From positions 1 through 64,000 of the forward strand of contig DXFP01000053.1 of assembly GCA_019114385.1 (NCBI GenBank): a stretch of 64,000 nt of DNA, written 5' to 3'. How positions within the stretch are numbered: position 1 is the first letter of the stretch; every line of letters begins with the position of its first letter. The DNA is from Candidatus Ligilactobacillus excrementigallinarum (GTDB lineage Bacteria; Bacillota; Bacilli; Lactobacillales; Lactobacillaceae). A model generated the notes under the pieces. The model did not search any database, had not been told where the DNA came from, and was given only the letters and a program-made list of their open reading frames with translations. The translations under genes and the position numbers were made by a program. Below are positions 18,458 through 27,856 of the stretch, piece by piece.

Positions 18458-20002
18458 ATGTCTTTAAGTTTTAATGATGCACAGCTATTATTAAAAGAAC
18501 ATCACTTGCTGATTGATTCTTCAAAAGGAGTCGCAGATGAATTTACAAGTGTTACATATGACTCACGTAAAGTGACACCTGAAAGTCTCTTTTTTTGCAA
18601 AGGAAACTTTAAAGCAGAATATTTAGCAAGTGCAGTTGAAAAGGGAGCAACAGGATATGTTTCTGAAAAAAAATATGCAACTTCAGCTCAACTTGCATAT
18701 TTGATTGTTAAAGATGTTCAAAAAGCAATGGCGTTGTTAGGCGCTGCATTTTATGGATATCCGCAAAATGATTTATTCATCATTGGAATTACTGGAACAA
18801 AGGGCAAAACAACCAGTGCATATTTAACTAAGGGAATCTTGGACCAAGCTAATCACGGAAAGACAGCTTTATTTTCAACAGTTGATCGAACTGTTGGCCC
18901 TCGCCCTGAAGATACTTTTAAGTCTAATTTAACAACTCCAGAGTCACTGGACTTATTCCATGATATGCGGACAGCTGTTGATAATGGAATGACTCATTTG
19001 GTAATGGAGGTTTCATCTCAGGCATATAAAAAGAACCGAGTTTATGGATTACATTACAATGTTGGGGTCTTTTTGAATATTTCACCAGATCACGTTGGTG
19101 AAAATGAACATCCTACATTTGAAGATTATCTCATTTGTAAAGAACAAATTTTAGCTAATTCAGATTATTGTATTTTAAATGCAGATACCGAACATTTTAC
19201 TGATATTTATTATGCAGCAAAGTCTGATATTGATGCTGATCATTTAATCACCTTTACGCATCTAGATAAAAATGAACTACCTGATGGAAAGCAAATTGAT
19301 ATTCAAATTGAAAATGTAAAAGAAACTTTGATGGCAAGTACATTTAAGTTACATGCTCTTTCAAAAAAAGCTCAAGATTTAAAGATTGAAAATCAATATA
19401 CAATTTCAATTCCAGGAGATTATAATGAAGGTAATGCAACAAGTGCAATTATCGCAGCATTGTTAGCTAAAGTACAATCAAATGATGCAGTTAAAGGGCT
19501 GAAAGACGTTAAAATTGCTGGCCGAATGGAAATGGTTGAAACTAAGCAGCATGGTTTAGTTTATATTGATTATGCCCATAATTATGCAAGTTTGCATGCA
19601 TTATTAGAATTTCTGAGATCACAGCAAAAAGTTGATCATTTAATTGTAGTTGTTGGTTCAACAGGAAATAAGGGAGTATCTCGCAGAGCAGGCTTTGGTA
19701 AAGCAATTACTGAAGGTGCTGATTATGCGATTTTGACAAGTGATGATCCAGGCTACGAAGATCCAATGCAAATTGCAAAGGAAATTGATCAGCATATTGA
19801 TCATGAAAAAGTCAAAGTACAGTTTGAACTTGATCGCGAAAAAGCGATTGCTCAAGCAATTACGATGGCTCATCCAGGTGATGTAGTGGTTCTTGCTGGT
19901 AAGGGAGAAGATAAATATCAAAAAATCAATGGAGTAGATACACCGTATCCAAATGATTTAAATGTAGCAAAAAAAATTGTGGAAGGATTAGAAGATGAAT
20001 AA
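18458..20002 (+). CDS. murE: UDP-MurNAc-tripeptide synthetase MurE, probably L-lysine-adding
   Basis: MurE adds the third stem-peptide residue. The Mur-ligase P-loop GTKGKTT is at about residue 113 and the C-terminal domain contains the substrate-specificity segment SDDPGYEDP at about residues 428–436. Enzymes that add meso-diaminopimelate have DNPR there, so this variant fits an L-Lys adder. The next two genes make and attach D-Asp to the lysine side chain, which supports this. ATG 18458 with GAAGGTGG upstream is chosen; ATG 18437 in frame is an alternative. It overlaps the next gene by eight bases. Confidence 0.9.
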   Translation: MSLSFNDAQLLLKEHHLLIDSSKGVADEFTSVTYDSRKVTPESLFFCKGNFKAEYLASAVEKGATGYVSEKKYATSAQLAYLIVKDVQKAMALLGAAFYGYPQNDLFIIGITGTKGKTTSAYLTKGILDQANHGKTALFSTVDRTVGPRPEDTFKSNLTTPESLDLFHDMRTAVDNGMTHLVMEVSSQAYKKNRVYGLHYNVGVFLNISPDHVGENEHPTFEDYLICKEQILANSDYCILNADTEHFTDIYYAAKSDIDADHLITFTHLDKNELPDGKQIDIQIENVKETLMASTFKLHALSKKAQDLKIENQYTISIPGDYNEGNATSAIIAALLAKVQSNDAVKGLKDVKIAGRMEMVETKQHGLVYIDYAHNYASLHALLEFLRSQQKVDHLIVVVGSTGNKGVSRRAGFGKAITEGADYAILTSDDPGYEDPMQIAKEIDQHIDHEKVKVQFELDREKAIAQAITMAHPGDVVVLAGKGEDKYQKINGVDTPYPNDLNVAKKIVEGLEDE

Positions 20003-21251
20003 TAATTTACCTAAATTTACACCAGTATTACTTGGGAGCGACTTCAATGTATATGGAATGGCTCGCTCATTTTACGAATTAACCAATCAACCAGTTAAAG
20101 CATTTGCAGAGCAGCAACTTGCCCCTACAAGATTCACTAAAATTGTTGATCTGGAATTGATTGATGGTTTTTCAGAAGATCCAACTTGGATTAATTCAAT
20201 GTTAAAAATTAAAGAACGTTACCGTAATCATGAAGAACCTGTAATTTTAATTGGTTGTGGCGACGGTTATGCTGAGTTGATTTCAAAACATAAATCTGAA
20301 TTGTCAGATGTTTTCATTTGTCCTTATATTGATTATGATTTATTGAAGCGCTTAAATAAAAAAGAGTCATTCTATGAAATTTGTGATGAATATGATTTGC
20401 CATATCCCAAAACAAAAGTTATCACAAAAGAAATGTGGGAAAGTAATGATCCAATTGAACAACCATTTGATTATCCAGTTGCATTAAAGCCATCAAACAG
20501 TGTTGAATGGGTTGATATTCATTTTGATGGTCGAAAAAAAGCATATCGGGTAAAATCAAGACCTGAATTGGATCAAATCTTACAAAAAGCATATACTAAC
20601 GGTTATCAATCGGATTTTATTTTACAAGACTTCATTCCTGGTGATGATAGTAATATGCGAGTTTTGAATGCGTATGTTGATCAAAATCATCAAGTTAAAA
20701 TGATGTGTTTGGGACATCCGTTGTTAGAAGATCCATCTCCAGCAGCAATTGGAAATTATGTAGCTATTCTACCTGAATATAATAAGGATATTTATCAACG
20801 CTTTCAAAAATTCTTGGAAGAAATTAATTTCACTGGATATGCAAACTTTGATATGAAGTATGATTCACGCGATAATACGTACAAGTTATTTGAAATTAAT
20901 TTACGTCAAGGACGGAGCAGTTTCTTTGTTACTTTGAATGGTTATAACTTGGCTTCTTGGGTAGTAAAAGATTATGTAACACATGAACTTGAAAATGCTC
21001 CAACAGTTTATGGCAATAAGGATGCTAACAAACATCAATTATGGTTAGGTGTCCCAGTAAAAGTATTTAAGAAGTACGCTCGTCAAAATGGAGATAAAGA
21101 ACGTGCATTAGACTTGATTGATCATAAACGTTATGGAATGACATACCGTTATGATAAAGATATGAATATTAAGCGTTGGGCATTATTAAAATGGATGGAA
21201 CATAATTATGCTAAAAACTTTAAACGATATTTTAAAGAAAATAAGGGTTAA
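19995..21251 (+). CDS. ATP-grasp D-aspartate ligase for peptidoglycan cross-bridge (Asl type)
   Basis: A 418-residue ATP-grasp protein. The central domain shows a conserved lysine/nucleotide strand (YPVALKPSNSVEWV, about residues 155–168), ILQDFIPGDDSNMR and the metal-binding FEINLRQGRSS near residues 300–310. E. faecium Aslfm and L. lactis AslA, of similar size and beside an aspartate racemase, activate D-Asp and attach it to the epsilon-amino group of L-Lys in the wall precursor. The same context here (murE overlap upstream, racemase downstream) supports this function. Without an alignment I cannot exclude another carboxylate–amine ligase. Confidence 0.83.
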   Translation: MNNNLPKFTPVLLGSDFNVYGMARSFYELTNQPVKAFAEQQLAPTRFTKIVDLELIDGFSEDPTWINSMLKIKERYRNHEEPVILIGCGDGYAELISKHKSELSDVFICPYIDYDLLKRLNKKESFYEICDEYDLPYPKTKVITKEMWESNDPIEQPFDYPVALKPSNSVEWVDIHFDGRKKAYRVKSRPELDQILQKAYTNGYQSDFILQDFIPGDDSNMRVLNAYVDQNHQVKMMCLGHPLLEDPSPAAIGNYVAILPEYNKDIYQRFQKFLEEINFTGYANFDMKYDSRDNTYKLFEINLRQGRSSFFVTLNGYNLASWVVKDYVTHELENAPTVYGNKDANKHQLWLGVPVKVFKKYARQNGDKERALDLIDHKRYGMTYRYDKDMNIKRWALLKWMEHNYAKNFKRYFKENKG

Positions 21252-21262
21252 TGGGTGATTTT

Positions 21263-21976
21263 ATGAAACACTTTTTTACAATTATTGGTGGAATGGGTAC
21301 GATGGCCACTGAAAGTTACATCCATCAGCTTAATAAGCGAATTGATGCTCATCAAGATCAAGATTATTTAAATTATATCTTGGTAAATCATGCAACTGTA
21401 CCTGACCGAACTGCATATATTTTGGATAATTCCAAACCTAATCCATATGATGATTTAGCAGAAGATATTCAACAACAAGCACAGTTAAAGCCGGATTTTT
21501 TTGCATTGCCATGTAACACTGCTCATTATTTCTATGATGATTTGCAAAAATTAACGGATATTCCAATTTTGCATATGCCGCGTGAAGCAGTAAATGCAAT
21601 TCATGAAAAATATCCAACAGCTAAAAAAGTTGGTTTATTAGCAACTCATGGCACAATTGCAGATCATGTCTATGAAAATGAAATAAAGAAGGCAGGATAT
21701 GAATTTGTTGGGCCAACAGATTCAATTCAGGCAAAAGTCAATCAATTGATTTATACCGATATTAAGGAACATAATTATGTTGATCGTCAATTATTTCATG
21801 GATTAGTAAAGACAATGATTAATGAATTTGAATGTGATGTGGTAATTCTGGGATGCACGGAGTTATCATTAGCACAGGAACGGGAACCAATTGAAGCAAT
21901 GCCAATTATTGATGGACAAATTGTTTTAGTTGAAAAGACTTTGGAAAAGGCATTAAAGATGCAGAAAGGTAAATAA
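21263..21976 (+). CDS. racD: Aspartate racemase
   Basis: A PLP-independent Asp/Glu racemase of 237 residues. The two catalytic cysteines are visible: Cys84 in PCNTAH and Cys198 in GCTEL, with a glycine-rich IGGMGTMAT near the start. It would supply D-Asp to the ligase encoded directly upstream. I chose ATG 21263 (GGGTG five bases upstream); the ATG at 21251 overlaps the ligase stop as TAATG and is also possible through coupled reinitiation. It ends with a perfect 12-bp hairpin terminator. Confidence 0.88.
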   Translation: MKHFFTIIGGMGTMATESYIHQLNKRIDAHQDQDYLNYILVNHATVPDRTAYILDNSKPNPYDDLAEDIQQQAQLKPDFFALPCNTAHYFYDDLQKLTDIPILHMPREAVNAIHEKYPTAKKVGLLATHGTIADHVYENEIKKAGYEFVGPTDSIQAKVNQLIYTDIKEHNYVDRQLFHGLVKTMINEFECDVVILGCTELSLAQEREPIEAMPIIDGQIVLVEKTLEKALKMQKGK

Positions 21977-21979
21977 ATC

Positions 21980-22016
21980 AAAAAGAGGTTGGACTTTTAT
22001 GTCGCAACCTCTTTTT
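21980..22016. terminator. Bidirectional terminator between racD and the DUF4044 gene (repeat-family hairpin A)
   Basis: AAAAAGAGGTTG (21980–21991) and CAACCTCTTTTT (22005–22016) are a perfect 12-bp stem. A-tract and T-tract flank it, so it terminates from both sides of the convergent pair. It has the same sequence family as hairpin A of the structured repeats, without the second hairpin. Confidence 0.92.
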
Positions 22017-22019
22017 AAT

Positions 22020-22139
22020 TTACATAAATGAACTAACAGCTCCTAAAATTACAGCGCCAATGGTAAAAATTAACATCAGCCACACAACCACCATTGTTAT
22101 TTTTTGGAAGGTTGATTTCTTTTCTTTTTTCTTTGCCAC
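22020..22139 (-). CDS. DUF4044 family small membrane protein
   Basis: A 39-residue protein below the usual ORF cut-off, read from GTG 22139 with AAAGGATG about eight bases upstream. It begins with a lysine-rich stretch (MAKKKEKKSTFQK), then one membrane helix (about residues 14–36) and ends SSFM. This matches the small DUF4044 proteins of Firmicutes found near the mraZ cluster. Function is unknown. It is convergent with racD and shares its terminator. Confidence 0.8.
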   Translation of the reverse strand: MAKKKEKKSTFQKITMVVVWLMLIFTIGAVILGAVSSFM

Positions 22140-22221
22140 AATAATCATCCTTTAAAATCAATTACAAGGCTACTATACATTTTTTACCAAGTGGATGTCA
22201 ATCGGTGGTTTACAAGATAAA

Positions 22222-22250
22222 TTGAAAATTAAGTAAATTATCTTTATAAT
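22222..22250 (+). promoter_or_regulatory. Promoter upstream of the DUF3397 gene
   Basis: TTGAAA (22222–22227), 17 bp, TATAAT (22245–22250): a strong sigma-A promoter about 30 bases before the start codon. Confidence 0.8.
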
Positions 22251-22286
22251 GATACCAGTATGATTTGGATTGAACGAGGTTATAGA

Positions 22287-22646
22287 ATGCTTAAACAGTG
22301 GTATATTCAATTATTAATTTTAATATTAATTTGGATAATTTTGACTTTTATTACCAAACGTTTTATTTCGAAAAAATATCCGAAATTTAAGCGCTTAGAT
22401 GTATTTAGTATTTTTCTGTTAATTGCTATCCATTTTCTCTCGCAAAATTTAATCGGGTTATCATTAATTCCTTTCTTAGTTTGTGGATTATCATTATATG
22501 GATTAGCAATGACAATTTTGTATGCAGTACTTGAAGGTCAGATTATTTACAAAAAGTTTTTAACTCGCTTTTGGCGAGTGGCAGACTTAGTAATTTTAGG
22601 ACTGTATTGTGTATTATTGATTTTTAAGATCGTATCATTGTTCTAA
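22287..22646 (+). CDS. DUF3397 family membrane protein
   Basis: A 119-residue protein with four predicted membrane helices and short basic loops (KRFISKKYPKFKR). DUF3397 proteins sit just upstream of mraZ in lactobacilli, which is the position here. I chose ATG 22287 with CGAGGT upstream rather than ATG 22260, which lies at the likely transcription start. Function unknown; a wall or division link is only suggested by its location. Confidence 0.75.
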   Translation: MLKQWYIQLLILILIWIILTFITKRFISKKYPKFKRLDVFSIFLLIAIHFLSQNLIGLSLIPFLVCGLSLYGLAMTILYAVLEGQIIYKKFLTRFWRVADLVILGLYCVLLIFKIVSLF

Positions 22647-22656
22647 TATTTCTACG

Positions 22657-22765
22657 AAGAGGTTGTGACTGAGTCCAACCTCTTTTTTATCTGCAAAATT
22701 GGTTTTTAAAACAATTGGGTTCGATAATTTCTGAATCAATTCTATGTAATTCATCTGTTTTCCCC
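22657..22765 (+). repeat. Structured intergenic repeat, copy 2 (degenerate second half)
   Basis: The terminator hairpin AAGAGGTTG (22657–22665) / CAACCTCTT (22676–22684) plus T-run ends the DUF3397 transcript. The following stretch keeps the family's GAATCAATTCTATGTAATTC segment (22732–22752) and a T-rich end, but its closing stem is eroded. Confidence 0.75.
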
Positions 22766-22867
22766 CAGTATACCTATTTTTTTGCTGTTATTTTTTCATT
22801 ATCTTCATGACAAAATCATTTGTAATATAAATTTAAAAATTTATTAGTGGTTTTTCTTTTTAACAAG

Positions 22868-22897
22868 GTGGTTGAAAGTGGGGGATTGTGGTAATAT
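22868..22897 (+). promoter_or_regulatory. MraZ operator repeats and promoter of the dcw cluster
   Basis: Three GTGG boxes start at 22868, 22878 and 22888, exactly 10 nt apart, as expected for MraZ, which binds spaced GTGG/TGGG direct repeats and regulates its own operon. An extended -10 element, TGGTAATAT (22889–22897), overlaps the last box, so binding should compete with RNA polymerase. A fourth GTGG lies at 22847, 21 bases further upstream. Confidence 0.75.
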
Positions 22898-22931
22898 GTT
22901 TCATGGAGGTAATTAGAAGGTGGTGAAGACA

Positions 22932-23363
22932 ATGTTCATGGGTGAATTTAAACATTCAATTGATGCGAAAGGACGTTTAATTGTACCCGCAAAATTCCGT
23001 GACCAGTTAGGTTCAAATTTTGTGATTACTCGCGGCCTAGATGGATGTTTATTTGGTTATCCCATGGATGAATGGAATGTCTTACAAGATAAATTGAAAA
23101 AATTACCTTTGAATAAACGTGATGCACGTTCATTTGTGCGTTTTTTTTATTCAGCTGCAACAGAAAGCGGCTTTGATAAACAAGGGCGGATAAATATTCC
23201 TAAAGCTTTAAGAGAGCATGCAAAACTTGACAAAAAGTGTGTAATTGTCGGAGTTTCAAATCGAATTGAAATTTGGGCAGAAGAGCGTTGGGAATCATTT
23301 ACTGATGAAGCTGAAGAAAACTTTGATGAAATTGCAGAAAATATGATTGATTTTGAATTTTAG
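22932..23363 (+). CDS. mraZ: Transcriptional regulator MraZ
   Basis: MraZ represses the division/cell-wall cluster that it heads. The 143 residues contain two AbrB-like DNA-binding halves: [20 protein letters not shown] (residues 4–23) and [20 protein letters not shown] chose ATG 22932, giving the canonical MFMGEF start, with AAGGTGG eight bases before. A GTG at 22920 with GGAGG upstream is an in-frame alternative adding four residues. Confidence 0.95.
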   Translation: MFMGEFKHSIDAKGRLIVPAKFRDQLGSNFVITRGLDGCLFGYPMDEWNVLQDKLKKLPLNKRDARSFVRFFYSAATESGFDKQGRINIPKALREHAKLDKKCVIVGVSNRIEIWAEERWESFTDEAEENFDEIAENMIDFEF

Positions 23364-23372
23364 GGAGAAACA

Positions 23373-24323
23373 ATGACAGAATTTAAGCATATTACAGTCT
23401 TATTAAATGAAGCTGTTGAAAACTTAGAGATAAAGCCTGATGGAATCTACGTTGATTGTACACTAGGCGGTGGCGGTCATACTCGTAAAATCCTATCTCA
23501 GTTAGCTGAAAATGGTCACTTGTATTCTTTTGATCAAGATCAAACTGCAATTGATTATAATAAGCAGCAATTTGAAACTGAAATTAAACAAGGAAAGCTT
23601 ACCTTAATAAAAGATAATTTCAGAAATTTAAAATTCGCTTTATCTGATTACGGAGTAAGTGAAGTAGACGGAATTGTATATGATTTGGGTGTTTCTTCTC
23701 CACAGTTCGATGTTGCTGAACGTGGTTTTAGCTATCGTTTAGATGCTCCGCTTGATATGCGGATGGATCAATCGCAAAAATTAACTGCACAGATTATTGT
23801 GAATGAATGGTCATTTAATGATTTGGTAAGAATTTTTTCACGATACGGAGAAGAAAAATTTTCGAAGCAAATTGCACGAAAAATTGAACAGGAACGGCAA
23901 CAACAACCAATTGAAACTACTACTCAACTAGTTGAAATAATTAAAGCTGCTTTGCCCGCTAAAGTTAAAAGAAAAAGCGGACACCCTGCAAAGAAAGTTT
24001 TTCAAGCATTGCGAATTGCAGTTAATGATGAGCTCGGTGCGTTAGAGCAATCACTTGAAGCTGCATTATCATTGTTAAAATTGAATGGTAGAATTTGTGT
24101 AATTACTTTTCAATCTCTTGAGGATCGTTTAGTGAAAACACTCTTTAAGGAAAAAAGTTCTTTACCAGATTTACCACAAGGCCTGCCAGTAATTCCTAAA
24201 GATATGCAGGTTAATTACCGGTTAGTAAACCGAAAACCAATTGTTCCATCAGAAGAAGAAATTAAAATTAATCATCGCGCGCATTCAGCTAAATTACGTG
24301 TGATTGAAAGAATAAAAAAATAG
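23373..24323 (+). CDS. rsmH: 16S rRNA (cytosine1402-N4)-methyltransferase RsmH
   Basis: Methylates N4 of C1402 in the ribosomal P site. The SAM-binding motif [11 protein letters not shown] is near residues 27–37, and the family pattern YDLGVSSPQ and [12 protein letters not shown] follow. 316 residues is standard. It starts ten bases after mraZ in the conserved mraZ–rsmH pair. Confidence 0.97.
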   Translation: MTEFKHITVLLNEAVENLEIKPDGIYVDCTLGGGGHTRKILSQLAENGHLYSFDQDQTAIDYNKQQFETEIKQGKLTLIKDNFRNLKFALSDYGVSEVDGIVYDLGVSSPQFDVAERGFSYRLDAPLDMRMDQSQKLTAQIIVNEWSFNDLVRIFSRYGEEKFSKQIARKIEQERQQQPIETTTQLVEIIKAALPAKVKRKSGHPAKKVFQALRIAVNDELGALEQSLEAALSLLKLNGRICVITFQSLEDRLVKTLFKEKSSLPDLPQGLPVIPKDMQVNYRLVNRKPIVPSEEEIKINHRAHSAKLRVIERIKK

Positions 24324-24347
24324 GATAGATAAGGTTGTGAATATAAG

Positions 24348-24713
24348 ATGGCTCAAGTAGCACGAAAATATGTAAAGCAAAATAATTATGGCAAACAAAA
24401 ACAAAATAATACTCAAGTTTCAACACTTGAAATTCAAAAAAAGAAATTTCGCAGACGAGAAAAAGCTGCATTATGGGGTTCACTTGTTTGGGTTGCTGCT
24501 TTAGGGTGTTTTACAATTGCATCTTCAACGAATGTAAATTCTGCTCAAACCCGCTTGCAAGATATCACATCTGAAATTACAAGTATTTCAAATAAAAATT
24601 CAAATATTAAGCAAGAAGTAAGTGAACTTTCAAGTCGTTCACGTTTGACAGGAATTGCTAAAAAAGATGGTCTATCTTTAAATGAACAAAATACAAGGAA
24701 TGTAACAAAATAA
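24348..24713 (+). CDS. ftsL: Cell division protein FtsL
   Basis: A bitopic divisome protein of 121 residues: basic cytoplasmic tail, one membrane helix at about residues 43–62, and a short extracellular coiled coil with regular Ser/Leu/Ile heptads. It overlaps the start of the PBP gene by one base (TAATG). The identification is by topology and position, since FtsL sequence is poorly conserved. Confidence 0.88.
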   Translation: MAQVARKYVKQNNYGKQKQNNTQVSTLEIQKKKFRRREKAALWGSLVWVAALGCFTIASSTNVNSAQTRLQDITSEITSISNKNSNIKQEVSELSSRSRLTGIAKKDGLSLNEQNTRNVTK

Positions 24714-26860
24714 TGAACAATAAGCGTGAGATAAATGATAATACAGATGATAGTAAAAAGTTTGGAAAAGTAATATTTTTCATTGTTCTTAGTATTTTTG
24801 TATTGATTATCTTCCGCTTTTTTTATGTCGGTGTTTCTCATCATGCTGATGGTGAAAATCTTAAGAAGAAAGTGGAACAGTTATATTCAAAAAGAACAGA
24901 AGTTAAAGCCAAACGTGGAACTATTTATGATGCAAATAATCAGGTAATTGCTGAAGATACTACTACATACTCTGTGTATGTTGTTTTATCTAAGGATGCA
25001 CGGACATTTGACGGCAAACCAGCTTATTTGAAACCTTCTGAAAAGGATAAAGCTGCCAAGGTATTAAGTGAAAATCTTGGAACTTCATATTCGAAGATGA
25101 AGAAAATTCTTTCTCCTAAAGATCCAGATATCTATCAAGTTGAACTTGGATCTGTAGGAAAAAATATTTCATTAGAAACCAAAAAACGGATTCAGGATGC
25201 AAATATTACTGGGATTGAATTTACACCATCTCAAGCACGGTTATATCCAAATGGAACCTTTGCATCACACTTAGTTGGAATTGCTGAAAATGAAAATAAT
25301 AAATTAGTCGGCATTATGGGAATTGAAAAACAATTCAATTCAAAATTATCTGGTAAAAATGGAATTAAAAGTGAACAAACTGATGGTCAAGGGACTAAAT
25401 TGCCATGGACAAAGGAAGTTTCACGTCCAGTAAAAAATGGTGATAATATTTATACAACCTTGGATAGCCATTTGCAGAACTATTTAGAAACACTTTTGAC
25501 CAAAGCACAAAATACTTATCATCCAAAGAATATTAATGCAGTTTTAATGAATGCTAAAACAGGCGAAATTATTGCCGCTAGTCAACGGCCAACCTTTAAT
25601 GCTCAAACAAAAGTTGGCTTGAATTCATCTTGGACAAATACATTGACAGAATCAACTTACGAACCAGGATCATGTATGAAGATTTTTTCAATGGCAGCAG
25701 CAATTAATAGTGGCATTTATAATCCCAATGCAACTTTTAATTCTGGAAAATATAATATTGATGGTGCGTATGTATATGATTGGAATCGTGCTGGTTGGGG
25801 ACCAATTACTTATCGTCAAGCCTTTATTCGTTCATCAAATGTTGGAATGGCGCATTTGGAACAACAAATGGGGGCTAAGAGATGGTTACGTTATTTGAAA
25901 TCATTTGGTTTCTTAAAACCTGTAGATGCACCTGGATTAGAAAATGAAGCTAAGGGTTACATTGGTTATAAATATCCAATTGATCAAGCAAATACTGCTT
26001 ATGGGCAGAGTATTGATGTTACAGCAATGCAAATGATGCAAGGATTTACTGCTATTGCAAATAATGGAACAATGGTACAACCACGTATTATCAAGAAAAT
26101 TGTAGATCCAAATGATAATAAAACTGTTTATGAATCAAAACGTAAAGTTGTTGGTCATCCGATTACATCTTCAACAGCACAGCAGGTTCGTGGAATGATG
26201 CGAGATGTAATTACAGATAAGAACGGGACTGGTCAAGCATATAATATTAATGGGTATGATATTGGAGTTAAGACCGGAACTGCTCAAATTGCCAATCCAA
26301 ATGGTGGCGGTTATTTGACAGGAGATACAAACTATATTTTCTCAGTTGCAGGTATTGCTCCATTAAATAATCCAAAATATATTTTGTATGTAACAATGCA
26401 GCAACCAGAGACATTTGGTACTCAGGGAGCAGCAACCAAAGTATTAGCAACGATTTTCAATCCAATGATGAAACAAACATTACAAGATGACAGTACAAAA
26501 GGGACTTCAAATTCTGATAATGAAGTTCCAAACGTAAAAGGATTAAGTGTTGAAACTGCACAACAAGAATTGAAAAAAACGGATGCAGATGTGATTATCT
26601 GCGGAAATGGTGTTAAGATTAACCAACAATCAATTCCAGCAAATCAAACAGTAATGAAAGGTTCAAAAATTATTTTAGTAACAAATGGTGCTAAAACAAT
26701 TCCTGATTTAACTGGTTGGTCACGAAATGATGTAGTGACATTAGCTGATATGCTCGGAATCAAGGTTCATTTTGATGGTTCTGGATTCGTAAAATCGCAA
26801 AGTGTATCTGCAAATACGGTTGTAAAGAAGAATCAACAAGTAAATATTGCATTGCAATAG
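24713..26860 (+). CDS. pbpB: Division-specific penicillin-binding protein (PBP2x/FtsI type) with PASTA domains
   Basis: A class B transpeptidase that cross-links septal peptidoglycan. It has an N-terminal membrane helix (about residues 17–38), a dimerisation domain, and the transpeptidase triad: active-site Ser320 in SCMK (SxxK), SSN near residue 373 and KTG at 520. Two C-terminal PASTA repeats begin at VPNVKGL and IPDLTGW. The SxxK motif reads S-C-M-K where S-T-M-K is commoner; this is conservative. 715 residues, inside the dcw cluster. Confidence 0.95.
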   Translation: MNNKREINDNTDDSKKFGKVIFFIVLSIFVLIIFRFFYVGVSHHADGENLKKKVEQLYSKRTEVKAKRGTIYDANNQVIAEDTTTYSVYVVLSKDARTFDGKPAYLKPSEKDKAAKVLSENLGTSYSKMKKILSPKDPDIYQVELGSVGKNISLETKKRIQDANITGIEFTPSQARLYPNGTFASHLVGIAENENNKLVGIMGIEKQFNSKLSGKNGIKSEQTDGQGTKLPWTKEVSRPVKNGDNIYTTLDSHLQNYLETLLTKAQNTYHPKNINAVLMNAKTGEIIAASQRPTFNAQTKVGLNSSWTNTLTESTYEPGSCMKIFSMAAAINSGIYNPNATFNSGKYNIDGAYVYDWNRAGWGPITYRQAFIRSSNVGMAHLEQQMGAKRWLRYLKSFGFLKPVDAPGLENEAKGYIGYKYPIDQANTAYGQSIDVTAMQMMQGFTAIANNGTMVQPRIIKKIVDPNDNKTVYESKRKVVGHPITSSTAQQVRGMMRDVITDKNGTGQAYNINGYDIGVKTGTAQIANPNGGGYLTGDTNYIFSVAGIAPLNNPKYILYVTMQQPETFGTQGAATKVLATIFNPMMKQTLQDDSTKGTSNSDNEVPNVKGLSVETAQQELKKTDADVIICGNGVKINQQSIPANQTVMKGSKIILVTNGAKTIPDLTGWSRNDVVTLADMLGIKVHFDGSGFVKSQSVSANTVVKKNQQVNIALQ

Positions 26861-26875
26861 ATAAGGAGAGTAGAG

Positions 26876-27838
26876 ATGACAGTTACAAAATTGTTAATTC
26901 CATTTTGTTTAAGTTTAGTTTTAACAGTGGTATTTTTGCCACTGTTCATCAGTTATGCGCATAAAAAGAAACAAGGACAAATGATTCGTGAAGAAGGTCC
27001 TAAATGGCACGAAAAAAAATCAGGAACACCTACAATGGGTGGATTTGTATTTAACTTTGTAATTTTATTTACAAGTATTGTAGTGCCAATAATTTTTCAT
27101 AATTTAAATCCCCAAATCTTGATTTTAGATTTCATTTTGATTTTATATGGATTTTTGGGATTTTGGGATGATTCAATCAAGCTATGGAAGAAGCAAAATG
27201 AAGGTTTAAAGCCATGGCAAAAATTAGCAGGCCAAATTGTTGGTGGAATTGTTTTTTTATTCGTTTATCGCTTTGAAGGCTTTCCATTTTCAATTAGTTT
27301 CTTTGGTCATGAATTGCACTTAGGATTTATTTTTATCTTATTTGTAATTTTTTGGTTAGTTGGTTTTTCAAATGCAGTCAATTTGACAGATGGAATTGAT
27401 GGTTTAGTTGCGGGACAATCAATTATTGCATTTGGAGCATATGCAGTAATTGCAGGGGCTCAACATCAATATGATATATTAATTTTCTGCATCTCAGTAA
27501 TTGGTGCATTAGTTGGATTCTTATTCTTCAATCATAAACCAGCTAAAATCTTTATGGGTGATATGGGTTCATTAGCATTAGGTGGAGCGTTAGCAGCTGT
27601 TTCAATCTTGGTTCATCATGCATTATCGCTATTGATTATTGGAATTATTTTTGTGATTGAAACAGCCAGTGTAATTTTGCAAGTTACATCATTTAGATTA
27701 ACTGGTAAGCGAATTTTCAAAATGAGTCCAATTCATCACCATTTTGAAATGTGCGGTTGGAATGAATGGAAAATAGACATTGTATTCTGGATTGTTGGTT
27801 TGATTGCGGCAATTGGTTCAGTAATTGTGATTTTATAA
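26876..27838 (+). CDS. mraY: Phospho-MurNAc-pentapeptide transferase MraY
   Basis: MraY makes lipid I on the cytoplasmic membrane from UDP-MurNAc-pentapeptide and undecaprenyl phosphate. About ten membrane helices over 320 residues. Family signatures are GTPTMGG near residue 49, the catalytic-region aspartates in WDDSIK and NLTDGIDGL, and SPIHHHFE near the end. The start follows AAGGAGAG. Position before murD is canonical. Confidence 0.97.
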   Translation: MTVTKLLIPFCLSLVLTVVFLPLFISYAHKKKQGQMIREEGPKWHEKKSGTPTMGGFVFNFVILFTSIVVPIIFHNLNPQILILDFILILYGFLGFWDDSIKLWKKQNEGLKPWQKLAGQIVGGIVFLFVYRFEGFPFSISFFGHELHLGFIFILFVIFWLVGFSNAVNLTDGIDGLVAGQSIIAFGAYAVIAGAQHQYDILIFCISVIGALVGFLFFNHKPAKIFMGDMGSLALGGALAAVSILVHHALSLLIIGIIFVIETASVILQVTSFRLTGKRIFKMSPIHHHFEMCGWNEWKIDIVFWIVGLIAAIGSVIVIL

Positions 27839-27856
27839 TTAAGGAAGTTCATTAAG

